DNA of 64,000 nt from Roseibium album (GTDB lineage Bacteria; Pseudomonadota; Alphaproteobacteria; Rhizobiales; Stappiaceae): assembly GCF_001404515.1 (NCBI RefSeq), contig NZ_CXWE01000005.1, positions 372,001 through 436,000 of the forward strand. The letters are read 5' to 3'. Below, one piece after another: positions 56,041-63,711 of this stretch. The notes below the pieces were generated by a model. That model saw nothing but the letters and a program-made list of their open reading frames with translations, ran no database searches and was not told where the DNA came from. The position numbers and the translations under genes were made by a program. Each line of letters begins with the position of its first letter. Positions within the stretch are counted from its first letter, which is position 1.

Positions 56041-57186
56041 TCAGCTTCGCGTCTCAAGGATGAGCTTCGGCTCATCCTTGTTCTCATCGATGAGGCTGCA
56101 CTTGAATCTCTTCTTTTTTGTCTGACCGTTCAAAGTTGTTACGGGAACGGAAATCGGCACGTCGGATTCCTGCTTGGCAGAGCCGAGCAAAGACTGAAAA
56201 TCATTGGCTTGAAGCAGAGAATCGGTGATTGCCTTTTCATCCAGACTTTCCGGAGTCAAATTATAGGTTTTCATCGCGGACTGATTGGCGGCAATGATCA
56301 TGCGCGTCTTCGTGTTGACAACGAGCATCGGCGCGCTGCAAATCTCGAAGACCTGAGCGAAATCGACATCGCCGCCGACGTGTCCTGCGGAAAACAGGAC
56401 ACCTCCCACGGTCCCGCCCATGCGAAAATACATGGCATCGTAATTCAGATCGAGACCTTCGCTGGCCGTAATCAGAAACTTGCCGCGTCCTGTCGCACTC
56501 GCCCGCCGGGAAAGCGATGCCAGCACCAGGGATACAATTGTGCGCCCGACACGGTTTTGAATATGGGAGATGTTTCGGCCCAGGATCAGGCGCGCATCTT
56601 CAATCTGAAAGCTCTTCAGGAATCCGTCACTGGCGAAACGCACATAGCCGAAATTATCCGCCAGCAGAACGATCCGGGAGGACGAGGCAACGAAATGCTG
56701 CAGGATCGGCGAAAGCCCGAGCGCGATCTGCGCCGGATTGTCTTCAGTTTTCCCGATTGACGGAAAGCAGATTGCAAGAATGCGTCCGTCCGGCAATTCA
56801 TAACGGTACGCAACGATGGGAACACCCGGAATTCTGTGGTCGGGACCTCCGCCGACATCGAATGGCCCGGCCTGTCCTTCGCGTATGGCACCTTGCACCA
56901 GACGCAGGATCGTCTTGCGGTCTTCCGGTGAAAGGAGACGCAAAGCCTCGTTGGAAGGTGCTTCCTGCAGGTCCTTCACTTCGCTATCGAAACTTTGAGA
57001 CCCGACCTCATGCCACAAAATGGTTTTCTTGCTGATATCGGCGATAAAGAACTGAAGACCGGACAGGGACAGCGCCGGCTTGTCGTTCTGCGTTTGTATC
57101 TGCTCCGACTTCTCGGCCGGCGCGGAGGGTCCATCCGTTTCCTGCGGCTTCTCGGCCAGAGCGCTCTGTGCTGCGTTGAGTGTCAT
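56041..57186 (-). CDS. PAS-domain sensory-type protein without a visible output domain
   Basis: 381 residues. Two PAS-like stretches can be read: LAENFGYVRFASDGFLKSF-type around 170-190 (VLLADNFGYVRFASDGFLKS) and MLVVNTKTRMIIAANQSAMK near 300-320. A C-terminal PAS core runs to DEPKLILETRS. The first ~50 residues are low-complexity and polar. No histidine-kinase, GGDEF or HTH module follows, so this is a stand-alone sensor partner of unknown output. Its flanking genes are small membrane proteins on the opposite strand. Confidence 0.65.
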   Translation of the reverse strand: MTLNAAQSALAEKPQETDGPSAPAEKSEQIQTQNDKPALSLSGLQFFIADISKKTILWHEVGSQSFDSEVKDLQEAPSNEALRLLSPEDRKTILRLVQGAIREGQAGPFDVGGGPDHRIPGVPIVAYRYELPDGRILAICFPSIGKTEDNPAQIALGLSPILQHFVASSSRIVLLADNFGYVRFASDGFLKSFQIEDARLILGRNISHIQNRVGRTIVSLVLASLSRRASATGRGKFLITASEGLDLNYDAMYFRMGGTVGGVLFSAGHVGGDVDFAQVFEICSAPMLVVNTKTRMIIAANQSAMKTYNLTPESLDEKAITDSLLQANDFQSLLGSAKQESDVPISVPVTTLNGQTKKKRFKCSLIDENKDEPKLILETRS

Positions 57187-57451
57187 TTCTGCCCGACCTG
57201 TTTCTCAAAAAACTTTCCAAGACATCGAGTATCGCAGGTAAAAGCAAACAAACATTAAAATGCACCGGCTAAAGTCGCGCGCCCGTTGCAACACAGTGTT
57301 CAAGCGAAAGAAACTTCTGTTCCCGAATTCTCTCGGGATCGCGGCCGTGCCGCAATATTGTCACGAAAACTCTCATCCATCGCCAGAATGCAGTCTGTCT
57401 GACGGCCCAATTGCAATCGACATTGCAAGCTGGAAGACGATGGAGGTTTCC

Positions 57452-57679
57452 ATGCCGTTATTGACATCACCCGACACGTCTCGCGCGACACCAAAGTCCG
57501 GTTTCCGGCCGGTGTTGCTTTTCCTGCTGGCCATCGGTCTGTTGATGATGATGTCGCTGGCGATCGCCCCGACGCTGGCGCTTCCCCTCGTTGCATTCGT
57601 CGCCATGGCGGCCGTGACGCGGTTGCTGGGCCTGCGACTTTACGATGATCTGACGCAAGCAGTAGATCACCACGTCTAA
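57452..57679 (+). CDS. Small membrane protein of unknown function
   Basis: 75 residues from the ATG at 57452, five bases from GGAGG; the open frame continues upstream but has no supporting site. The central ~40 residues form one or two hydrophobic helices (PVLLFLLAIGLLMMMSLAIA; LALPLVAFVAMAAVTRLLGL). No family is recognised. It precedes another small membrane protein by 36 bases; the two may be co-transcribed. Confidence 0.6.
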   Translation: MPLLTSPDTSRATPKSGFRPVLLFLLAIGLLMMMSLAIAPTLALPLVAFVAMAAVTRLLGLRLYDDLTQAVDHHV

Positions 57680-57715
57680 CAAGAACACGAAACAAAGACC
57701 GGCTCGCACTGAACT

Positions 57716-57949
57716 ATGGCAAATATTGAGAACCCGAACGGACGGAAACACGTTTCCGGCGGCAGTGACCTGCGTGACGCCAAACCCCTCTTGCAGGCCA
57801 TTTTCCTGGGCATGGTTCTTGCCGTCGCACTGGTTGCCGCGGCCACAATGGCGAATTCGGAAGCCGACGAAAACGGGGCAATTCAGGACACGGAAATCGA
57901 ACAATCGCTCCCTGACGGCAAGGTGAGGCAGGACCCTCACGGACGGTGA
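57716..57949 (+). CDS. Small single-helix membrane protein of unknown function
   Basis: 77 residues. One hydrophobic helix (LLQAIFLGMVLAVALVAAAT, about residues 25-44) with polar tails: a basic N-terminus and an acidic C-terminus. No ribosome-binding site stands out before the ATG at 57716, which lowers confidence. It is convergent with the YqaA gene, whose stop is only 17 bases away. Confidence 0.5.
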   Translation: MANIENPNGRKHVSGGSDLRDAKPLLQAIFLGMVLAVALVAAATMANSEADENGAIQDTEIEQSLPDGKVRQDPHGR

Positions 57950-57965
57950 GCACGTTGTACTTGCT

Positions 57966-58397
57966 CTAAACAATGCGGGTCGCAATGAGCGCAACCACCA
58001 CATAACGGCCGGTTTTGGCAAGCGCCACCAACAGGAGAAATGGCCAGAGCCGTTCCCGCAACAGACCGGCAGCAAGCGTCAGCGGGTCCCCGATGACCGG
58101 TGCCCAACTCATCAGAAGGCTCCAGCGGCCGTAGCGCTGATACCAGGCTGTGGCTCTTTCAAGCTTTTCCGGTTTGACGGGAAACCATCTTGCATCCGAG
58201 AAACGGATCGCACCGCGTCCCAGCCCCCAGTTCACCAGCGATCCGAGCGTGTTACCGAGACTGGCCGTCATTACGAGCAACAAGACGGGCGCGGTTTCCA
58301 GGTAGATCAGACCGGAAAGCCCCAGTTCGGATTGCGCGGGTAGCAAGGTTGCGGCCAGGAAAGATATTCCGAAGAGGCCCAGTAGACTGCTGCTCAT
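57966..58397 (-). CDS. YqaA/DedA-related inner-membrane protein
   Basis: 143 residues from the ATG at 58397, chosen because the family begins at about MSSSLLGLFGISFLAATLLP; a TTG at 58448 would extend it by 17 residues. The motif FLAATLLPAQSELGLSGLIY and the downstream LGNTLGSLVNWGLGRG place it in the YqaA branch of the SNARE-associated/DedA superfamily. Four to five hydrophobic segments are visible. DedA-type proteins are implicated in phospholipid movement and membrane potential, but YqaA itself is uncharacterised. Confidence 0.8.
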   Translation of the reverse strand: MSSSLLGLFGISFLAATLLPAQSELGLSGLIYLETAPVLLLVMTASLGNTLGSLVNWGLGRGAIRFSDARWFPVKPEKLERATAWYQRYGRWSLLMSWAPVIGDPLTLAAGLLRERLWPFLLLVALAKTGRYVVVALIATRIV

Positions 58398-58613
58398 GAT
58401 TGAAGCTGCATACACACAAGCAGGCAGGAGAAGCAAGGCTGCGTGCAAGCCGCCGGATTGCTGCCGGACACATCTCTTCAGATGAACTGGCTATTTTGCG
58501 ATGCCGTTCCCTGCCGTCACAAACAGACCCACGGCCTCATCCGCGGCAATGTCACAATCCGTTCTGAGCGAGTGGCCGCCAAACTCGTGGAGCTCTTTGA
58601 ATGTTCACGCCAA

Positions 58614-58916
58614 TCAGAAGGCGGCATTCCTGAAAATGGCACTGTGGGCCGCCACGATCGCTACCGCATTCATTCTGTTCTTGGCGCCGAGGCGGGTTAT
58701 GGCATTCCGGATGTGAACCTTGACCGTTGCCGTCGAGACACCGAGGTCATAGGCAATCTGCTTGTTCACTTTCCCCTCACAGAGCAAAAGCAGGATTTCA
58801 AGCTGACGCTGTGTGAGCTTGTCACTCAGGTTCAGTGGCAGTTGGACGCTGCCTGAAAGAGACTTGCAGAGTCCGGTCTGGGCTTCATGTGTATCGAGTG
58901 CAAAATGAGCGTTCAT
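58614..58916 (-). CDS. LuxR-type single HTH response regulator-like protein
   Basis: 100 residues from ATG 58916; a TTG at 58970 is an alternative. The LuxR/FixJ HTH is clear in LTQRQLEILLLLCEGKVNKQ and IAYDLGVSTATVKVHIRNAI. Only ~35 residues precede it, so no receiver or ligand domain exists. It may act as a simple DNA-binding protein or be controlled at expression level. It diverges from the ScfR/RamB-like gene with 130 bases between starts, suggesting that one controls the other. Confidence 0.82.
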   Translation of the reverse strand: MNAHFALDTHEAQTGLCKSLSGSVQLPLNLSDKLTQRQLEILLLLCEGKVNKQIAYDLGVSTATVKVHIRNAITRLGAKNRMNAVAIVAAHSAIFRNAAF

Positions 58917-59046
58917 CACCGTGTTCCAACTTGAGGTGTTTCCATCCTTGGTGAGAGGACTTTCCTCCAAAGTGCTTATATTGTAAAATGTTAAAATGTT
59001 TACAGATAAAAGCTAAAAATTAGCAATTCACCAATCGGACGCGACG

Positions 59047-60486
59047 ATGAACAGGAAACTCTATTCAGGCCACACCTTGCGCCAGATCAGATCCGACTTT
59101 GGCCTCTCGCAGACCGAGTTCGCCAAAAAGATCGGGCTCTCCACCGCCTATGTGAATCAGATCGAGAATAACAACAGACCGGTCACTGCCTCCGTCCTGC
59201 TCACTATCAACCGGATATTCGGCATCGACCTTGCCGCGTTCGAGAAGAATGACCTCGACAGGGTGGTTCAGGATCTGGAGGAGGTTTTTGCCGACACCCA
59301 GTTTCACAGTTCTACTGTCAGCCGACAGGAAATTCAGGAACTCGTGACGCGGGCGCCCGGCGTAACCCAGACCATCATGGATCTTTACGGAGCGCTGCGC
59401 AGCTACCATGACCGGGATGTGCTTGAAGATGATCTTGTGCAGATGAGCGGAGCCGACGAGGCCGGTGTAGGTGTCCGCAAGTCCGCCTATGATGAAGTGC
59501 GTGATTTCTTTCACTATACGGACAACTATGTCGACAGCCTCGATCGGGCGGCTGAAAAACTCTCCCACGAAATCAGCCTGGACAATTGCCAGAGCAAGTT
59601 CGACATGTTGACCGGCTGGCTTCGCAAGCGCTTCGACATTGGCGTCGAACAGGTTCAGGACTACCAGGGTACGCTGATCCGCCATCAGGACTACACCCGC
59701 AAAATCTCGATCTATCGCGCAATCCCCCAGTCCACCAAGAATTTTCTCCTTGGGACGGTCATCGCGGAACTGTGTGTAAAAGATCTGATTTCGGAAGAAG
59801 TCAGGCGTGCAAATTTCAGAACCGGCTCGGCGGAGAGCATCGCAACGCTCGCTCTTCGCAACTATTTCTCCGGCGCATTGCTGCTGCCATATGACGACTT
59901 TCTGCGCACGGCAACAAAGTGCCGGCATGATATTCAGCTTCTGTCGAACACGATGGACGCCAGCATCGAAACTGTTTGCCACCGGCTATCGACACTTCAG
60001 CGCCAGGGCGCAAACGGCCTGCCTTTTTACTTCGTCAAGATTGACCGCGCCGGCAATGTCGTCAAACGGCACAGTGCAACCCGCTTCCAGTTCGCCCGCT
60101 TTGGAGGCTCATGCCCACGCTGGAACGTACATCAGGCCTTTGAGCAGAACTCGAACAAATTTACCGCCCAGATCGCGCAGATGCCGGATGGTGTCGAGTA
60201 TCTTTGCATCGCCACCAGCGTCACCAAGCATCAGCCGGACTATGGCACCGGCGAACGCAGGTATGCGCTCGGCATCGGCTGCGAAGTCAAGTATTCGGAC
60301 GCGATCGTTTATGCTGACAGGTTGGCGGTTGACGAGACGTCCTTGCCTGAGCCCATTGGTGTCAATTGCCGCATCTGTCCGCGAGACGATTGTGATCAAC
60401 GGGCTTTCCCGGCAATCGACAAGGAACCCTTCATCGATCCGGGACAGCGCGGCATCGTGCCGTACCGGGTGAAGGCCGCCGGATAA
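59047..60486 (+). CDS. XRE/DUF2083 short-chain fatty acid-type regulator (ScfR/RamB-like)
   Basis: 479 residues. The N-terminal Cro/CI-type HTH is LRQIRSDFGLSQTEFAKKIG and LSTAYVNQIENNNRPVTASV. The C-terminal third contains Cys-x2-Cys-x4-Cys in NCRICPRDDCDQRAFPAID, the hallmark of DUF2083 regulators of propionate, acetate and glyoxylate pathways. The middle resembles the IrrE/ImmA-like region of that family but no HExxH was seen. It is not beside prp, ace or acs genes, so its targets must lie elsewhere. It diverges from the LuxR-HTH gene at 58614. Confidence 0.85.
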   Translation: MNRKLYSGHTLRQIRSDFGLSQTEFAKKIGLSTAYVNQIENNNRPVTASVLLTINRIFGIDLAAFEKNDLDRVVQDLEEVFADTQFHSSTVSRQEIQELVTRAPGVTQTIMDLYGALRSYHDRDVLEDDLVQMSGADEAGVGVRKSAYDEVRDFFHYTDNYVDSLDRAAEKLSHEISLDNCQSKFDMLTGWLRKRFDIGVEQVQDYQGTLIRHQDYTRKISIYRAIPQSTKNFLLGTVIAELCVKDLISEEVRRANFRTGSAESIATLALRNYFSGALLLPYDDFLRTATKCRHDIQLLSNTMDASIETVCHRLSTLQRQGANGLPFYFVKIDRAGNVVKRHSATRFQFARFGGSCPRWNVHQAFEQNSNKFTAQIAQMPDGVEYLCIATSVTKHQPDYGTGERRYALGIGCEVKYSDAIVYADRLAVDETSLPEPIGVNCRICPRDDCDQRAFPAIDKEPFIDPGQRGIVPYRVKAAG

Positions 60487-60537
60487 CGACCGGAGGCCAT
60501 CCATCTTCGGATGGATTGTGCAGGAAAATCGCACTGG

Positions 60538-60942
60538 TTATTGTCGGGTTGCTGCCTGTGAAGCCGCCATGACGGCGCGCCGCGATGGCAGGTTCAGCCG
60601 TTGCAGGACGGCATGTACATGATCCTTGACCGTGGCGATACTGATGCCGAATTCCTCTGCGATCTGCCTGTTTGATTTTCCCTGGATGACAAGCCTCGCG
60701 ACTTGCTTCTGGCGAGGTGTGAGCGGTGCAAGAAATTCGGTATCCGAAGGCTTTTCAACAACGGTCACGAGAGGCGCACCGATCGTCCTGCTGGCATCCA
60801 GATCGATCGTCAGTTTCGTGCCTCGAATTGCCAATGGCACCAATAATTCAAGAACAGCGGCTGGCACGGGAGCAGGCGCTGTTTCGCGCAGGTCTTTCAG
60901 AACGGCCGTCAACGCTTCGATCACTTCAGGTTCGACAGACAT
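60538..60942 (-). CDS. LuxR-type HTH regulator with a short N-terminal extension
   Basis: 134 residues from ATG 60942, with AGGAG ten bases upstream. The LuxR HTH is LTPRQKQVARLVIQGKSNRQ and IAEEFGISIATVKDHVHAVL. The first ~70 residues are hydrophobic and Ala/Pro-rich (ETAPAPVPAAVLELLVPLAI) and match no receiver or autoinducer domain. It is transcribed away from the SnoaL-like gene, with only 15 bases between the two start codons, so it may control that gene. It resembles the smaller LuxR-HTH gene at 58614. Confidence 0.82.
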   Translation of the reverse strand: MSVEPEVIEALTAVLKDLRETAPAPVPAAVLELLVPLAIRGTKLTIDLDASRTIGAPLVTVVEKPSDTEFLAPLTPRQKQVARLVIQGKSNRQIAEEFGISIATVKDHVHAVLQRLNLPSRRAVMAASQAATRQ

Positions 60943-60957
60943 TCGAAAGGACTCCTC

Positions 60958-61320
60958 ATGAGCAACATGCCTCTGGAAATTGCAAACTTCTTCCTGGCAA
61001 TGCAAGCCGGGCCGTCCGGTGCAGACCTGCTCGGCTCATTATTTGCCGAAGATGCTGTCTATTCGGAGCCCTTCTCCGGCCAGCCCGAACCTCATCGCGG
61101 TCGCAGCGCCATTCTCGCAGCCTTTGCCTCCAGCCGAACCGACGCATTCAACGACGCCGTTATCAATCTCGGCGCAGTTGAAGTCGATGACGGGACCATA
61201 ACCGTGCAATGGACCTGTTATTCACAGGCCATTCCAGGTGGCAGCGGAAGCGGCAAGAATGTTTTCACCCTATCGAACGGAAAGATCGTCTCGCTGGTGA
61301 CAACCCTCGACATGCCGTAA
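60958..61320 (+). CDS. SnoaL-like / NTF2-fold small protein
   Basis: 120 residues, ATG at 60958 with AAAGGA seven bases before. The cone-shaped NTF2 fold is suggested by the start ALEIANFFLAMQAGP-like helix, ELFAEDAVYSEPFSGQPEPH with HRGRSAILAAFASSR, and the strands GTITVQWTCYSQAIPGGSGS and NVFTLSNGKIVSLVTTLDMP. Such proteins act as isomerases, cyclases or binding domains; no catalytic pair is obvious. Start-to-start distance to the divergent LuxR gene is 15 bases, so each promoter must lie inside the other gene. Confidence 0.75.
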   Translation: MSNMPLEIANFFLAMQAGPSGADLLGSLFAEDAVYSEPFSGQPEPHRGRSAILAAFASSRTDAFNDAVINLGAVEVDDGTITVQWTCYSQAIPGGSGSGKNVFTLSNGKIVSLVTTLDMP

Positions 61321-61365
61321 TGTGAACGCACGCACCCGTATCAGGCGAAGTTGCACGGCCGCAAA

Positions 61366-61866
61366 TCAGCTTTCCAGCAGGCTTTGAAAATGATTGCGCA
61401 GTTCGTATTGACCGCGCTGCCCCTGCAAGACCTCTTTGAGCTCACCCTTGGAGTCGAACAGGAGCAACGTGACATGCGGCACACCGTGGCGGGTTGCAAA
61501 ACCTTTGCCCTTGTCCGTGCGGATATTGGCGATCACGTAGTCAAGTTGCCCCTCCTCGAACATTGCCAGTGCCTCGCGGGTTTCTGCCTGGAGAGATCTG
61601 CAAAGCGAACATTGGGGATCATGTACCTGAACGATTGTCGGGAGGCCGTTGCCGACCCGTGTCAGGTCGTGTTCATGGCGCATGCTCGCGAAATTGTTTG
61701 CAAAGACGTAACCGGTACCGCCCAGCAGTACGGCCCCTATTCCGAGATTGCGCGCAAGGCGCAGAAACTTGCGTCTGCCCTGTTCAGCGCCGGACTGCGC
61801 GTGCAGCGCTTCGTTTTGCCGGTGTTTTCTATTGGTTGATCTGGTTGATTTCCGTTGTTTCTTCAT
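61366..61866 (-). CDS. Thioredoxin-fold protein with Tat-like signal
   Basis: 166 residues. The N-terminus is strongly basic and contains G-R-R-K-F-L-R-L-A followed by a hydrophobic stretch (NLGIGAVLLGGTGYVFA), a twin-arginine-like leader after residue ~30. The thioredoxin active site is CSLC in DPQCSLCRSLQ, followed by the cis-Pro region HGVPHVTLLLF. It is likely exported and membrane-tethered as a disulfide reductase, or as a C-x-x-C protein in cytochrome or wall maturation. It lies next to two L,D-transpeptidase genes. Confidence 0.78.
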   Translation of the reverse strand: MKKQRKSTRSTNRKHRQNEALHAQSGAEQGRRKFLRLARNLGIGAVLLGGTGYVFANNFASMRHEHDLTRVGNGLPTIVQVHDPQCSLCRSLQAETREALAMFEEGQLDYVIANIRTDKGKGFATRHGVPHVTLLLFDSKGELKEVLQGQRGQYELRNHFQSLLES

Positions 61867-61934
61867 AAATCACCTGTCTGAAATCTGGACCCGCACGCCC
61901 GCGATCCCGGCGGTTGCCGGTTGCGGCAGAGGGG

Positions 61935-62612
61935 TCACGTAACAATGATTGCGGCCCCCGGGCGGACACGGTCGAAGAGGTCGATGACATCCTGGTTGAC
62001 AAGGCGGACACATCCTGAAGACACGGCCTTGCCGATCGAGGTCGGTTGGTTGGTCCCGTGCAACCGGTAAAGCGTGTCGACATTGCCCTGGAAGATGTAG
62101 AGCGCGCGCGCACCGAGCGGATTGCCTAAGCCTGGAGCCATACCGCCGTTTTTCGCGCTGAACTGCTCCAGTTCCGGTTCACGGGCAATCATTTCATCGG
62201 GAGGCGTCCATGTCGGCCAGGGCCGTTTCCACGCAATCCGGGCGCGGCCGGACCACTCGAAGCCCTGCCGCCCAAGGCCAACGCCGTAACGCATGGCCGT
62301 TCCGCTCGGCTCCACCAGATAGAGATAAAAACTCCCGGTATCGACCACGACGGTCCCGGGGTCCTCGCTGGTCTGGTAGGCAACACGCTGCCGCCTGAAA
62401 GCGGGCGCAAGCACCCTCGGATCGACCGCTGGGATCGGAAACTCTTCCTGCGGGCGCGGCCCGTAGTTCTGCAGGAAATTTGCGTCCACCGCCGGCTGCG
62501 CCGGTGTCGGGGTTGGAACGGGCGTTGTTCTTGTGGAACAGCCGGCAAGGGTCAGGGCCAACATACCCAGCCCGCCGGACAGCGCCTTACGCCGTGTCAC
62601 GTTACTAGTCAT
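61935..62612 (-). CDS. L,D-transpeptidase lipoprotein (YkuD domain)
   Basis: 225 residues from ATG 62612. The N-terminus has a twin-arginine-like T-R-R-K-A-L and a lipobox T-L-A-G-Cys25, so it is a lipoprotein. A Pro/Thr linker follows. The YkuD catalytic site is complete: His185 in YRLHGTNQP and Cys201 in S-S-G-C-V-R-L. Enzymes of this type form 3-3 cross-links in peptidoglycan or attach lipoproteins to it. The second YkuD gene lies 26 bases upstream on the same strand. Confidence 0.9.
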   Translation of the reverse strand: MTSNVTRRKALSGGLGMLALTLAGCSTRTTPVPTPTPAQPAVDANFLQNYGPRPQEEFPIPAVDPRVLAPAFRRQRVAYQTSEDPGTVVVDTGSFYLYLVEPSGTAMRYGVGLGRQGFEWSGRARIAWKRPWPTWTPPDEMIAREPELEQFSAKNGGMAPGLGNPLGARALYIFQGNVDTLYRLHGTNQPTSIGKAVSSGCVRLVNQDVIDLFDRVRPGAAIIVT

Positions 62613-62637
62613 CGATGTCTTTTCCGAAACGCGGCGC

Positions 62638-63213
62638 CTAAAGCACGACCACTTGCGTTCCAAGCGGAACGCGATTGTAGAGATCGACGACATGGTCATT
62701 GATCATGCGGATGCAACCGTTGGAAACCGACCTGCCAATGGATCGTGGCTGTGTCGTCCCGTGGATGCGGTAATAGGTATCGCGGCCGTTCTTGTAGAGA
62801 TAAAGCGCACGGGCCCCGAGTGGATTATTGATCCCTCCGGGCACGCCATCGGCATAGCGCGCATATTTTTGCGGCTCGCGACGGATCATGTTTCTGGTCG
62901 GTGTCCAGCGTGGCCATTCCGCTTTTCTGTCGATTGTCGCCCTGCCTCTGAAAGCAAGACCGGCCTTGCCGACGCCAACGCCGTAGCGGCGCGCGCGTCC
63001 CCAGCGCTCCATCAGATAGAGGAAGTGGTTACGTGGATCGACCACGATGGTTCCAGGCGCATAGTTCATGGAAAAGAACACACGCTGCGGCGCATACTGA
63101 GGGTCGAGTTTAAAATTCTTGTATTTCGCAGTGTGATGCGCATTTGCAAGTCCCGGCTGTGCCAGAACCAGCGCTGCAGCACCGCCGAGCAATAATTCCC
63201 GTTTGTTCAACAC
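62638..63213 (-). CDS. L,D-transpeptidase (YkuD domain), periplasmic
   Basis: 191 residues with a GTG start (63213) supported by AGGAG eight bases upstream; upstream ATG-less sequence gives no better start. A short signal peptide is visible (LLLGGAAALVLAQPGLANA). The catalytic motif His151 in YRIHGTTQP and Cys167 in S-N-G-C-I-R-M is intact. It is a paralogue of the downstream gene (NPLGARALYL and PTRNMIRREP recur as NPLGARALYI and PDEMIAREPE), evidently by tandem duplication. Wall cross-linking is the expected role. Confidence 0.9.
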   Translation of the reverse strand: MLNKRELLLGGAAALVLAQPGLANAHHTAKYKNFKLDPQYAPQRVFFSMNYAPGTIVVDPRNHFLYLMERWGRARRYGVGVGKAGLAFRGRATIDRKAEWPRWTPTRNMIRREPQKYARYADGVPGGINNPLGARALYLYKNGRDTYYRIHGTTQPRSIGRSVSNGCIRMINDHVVDLYNRVPLGTQVVVL

Positions 63214-63281
63214 GAGGATTTCTCCTGATTTTTCAACAACCTTATGGCGAACCTTCGGGTTCACCTCACAAGACGGTCAAA

Positions 63282-63608
63282 TCAGGAATTGGGTGGTTTG
63301 GGTTCCAGCCTTTTCGGAACCGATGTGTGATGACGAACGGAAACCCAGTCGGGGTGGTCCTGAACGTCCCGGGAAACAAATGCAGCCCCGGCCATCACCG
63401 CCTTGCATTCGGAGTTCTTGCAAAATGACGGCTTGCTTTCGGCTATCGGCTCCTCGCCACAGCAGGTGTCTTCCTGCAATTGAGCAACTGCGACATCCAT
63501 TGTGATCACGTCGGACACCCCATCCAGGGACACATCAACCGCCCCGCGCGCAAAACCTTGCTGCGCGCCCGCGATCAAAAGTCCAACAATGAGTAAAATC
63601 CGGAACAT
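63282..63608 (-). CDS. Small exported Cys-containing protein of unknown function
   Basis: 108 residues from the ATG at 63608 (no strong binding site; TTG 63617 is another candidate). The N-terminus is a signal peptide (ILLIVGLLIAGAQQGFA). The mature domain carries DTCCGEEPIAE and SFCKNSECKAVM, two Cys pairs that could form disulfides or bind a metal. No family is recognised. It ends 68 bases before the GTG start of the YkuD gene and may be co-transcribed with it. Confidence 0.6.
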   Translation of the reverse strand: MFRILLIVGLLIAGAQQGFARGAVDVSLDGVSDVITMDVAVAQLQEDTCCGEEPIAESKPSFCKNSECKAVMAGAAFVSRDVQDHPDWVSVRHHTSVPKRLEPKPPNS

Positions 63609-63667
63609 GAACAACAATTTACAGAAGCAGGTTAATGAAACCTAGACACGTAGCTTCACAGTCCTGT

Positions 63668-63693
63668 GAGGGGCGCGTGTTACCTCGCCCCTC
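63668..63693. terminator. Hairpin downstream of the RTX gene
   Basis: GAGGGGCG and CGCCCCTC are exact 8-base arms around an AG/TAAC-type loop, 19 bases after the RTX stop on the minus strand. There is no T tract, so it may be a factor-dependent or weak terminator. Confidence 0.4.
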
Positions 63694-63711
63694 CGAAAAG
63701 TATTTTACCGA

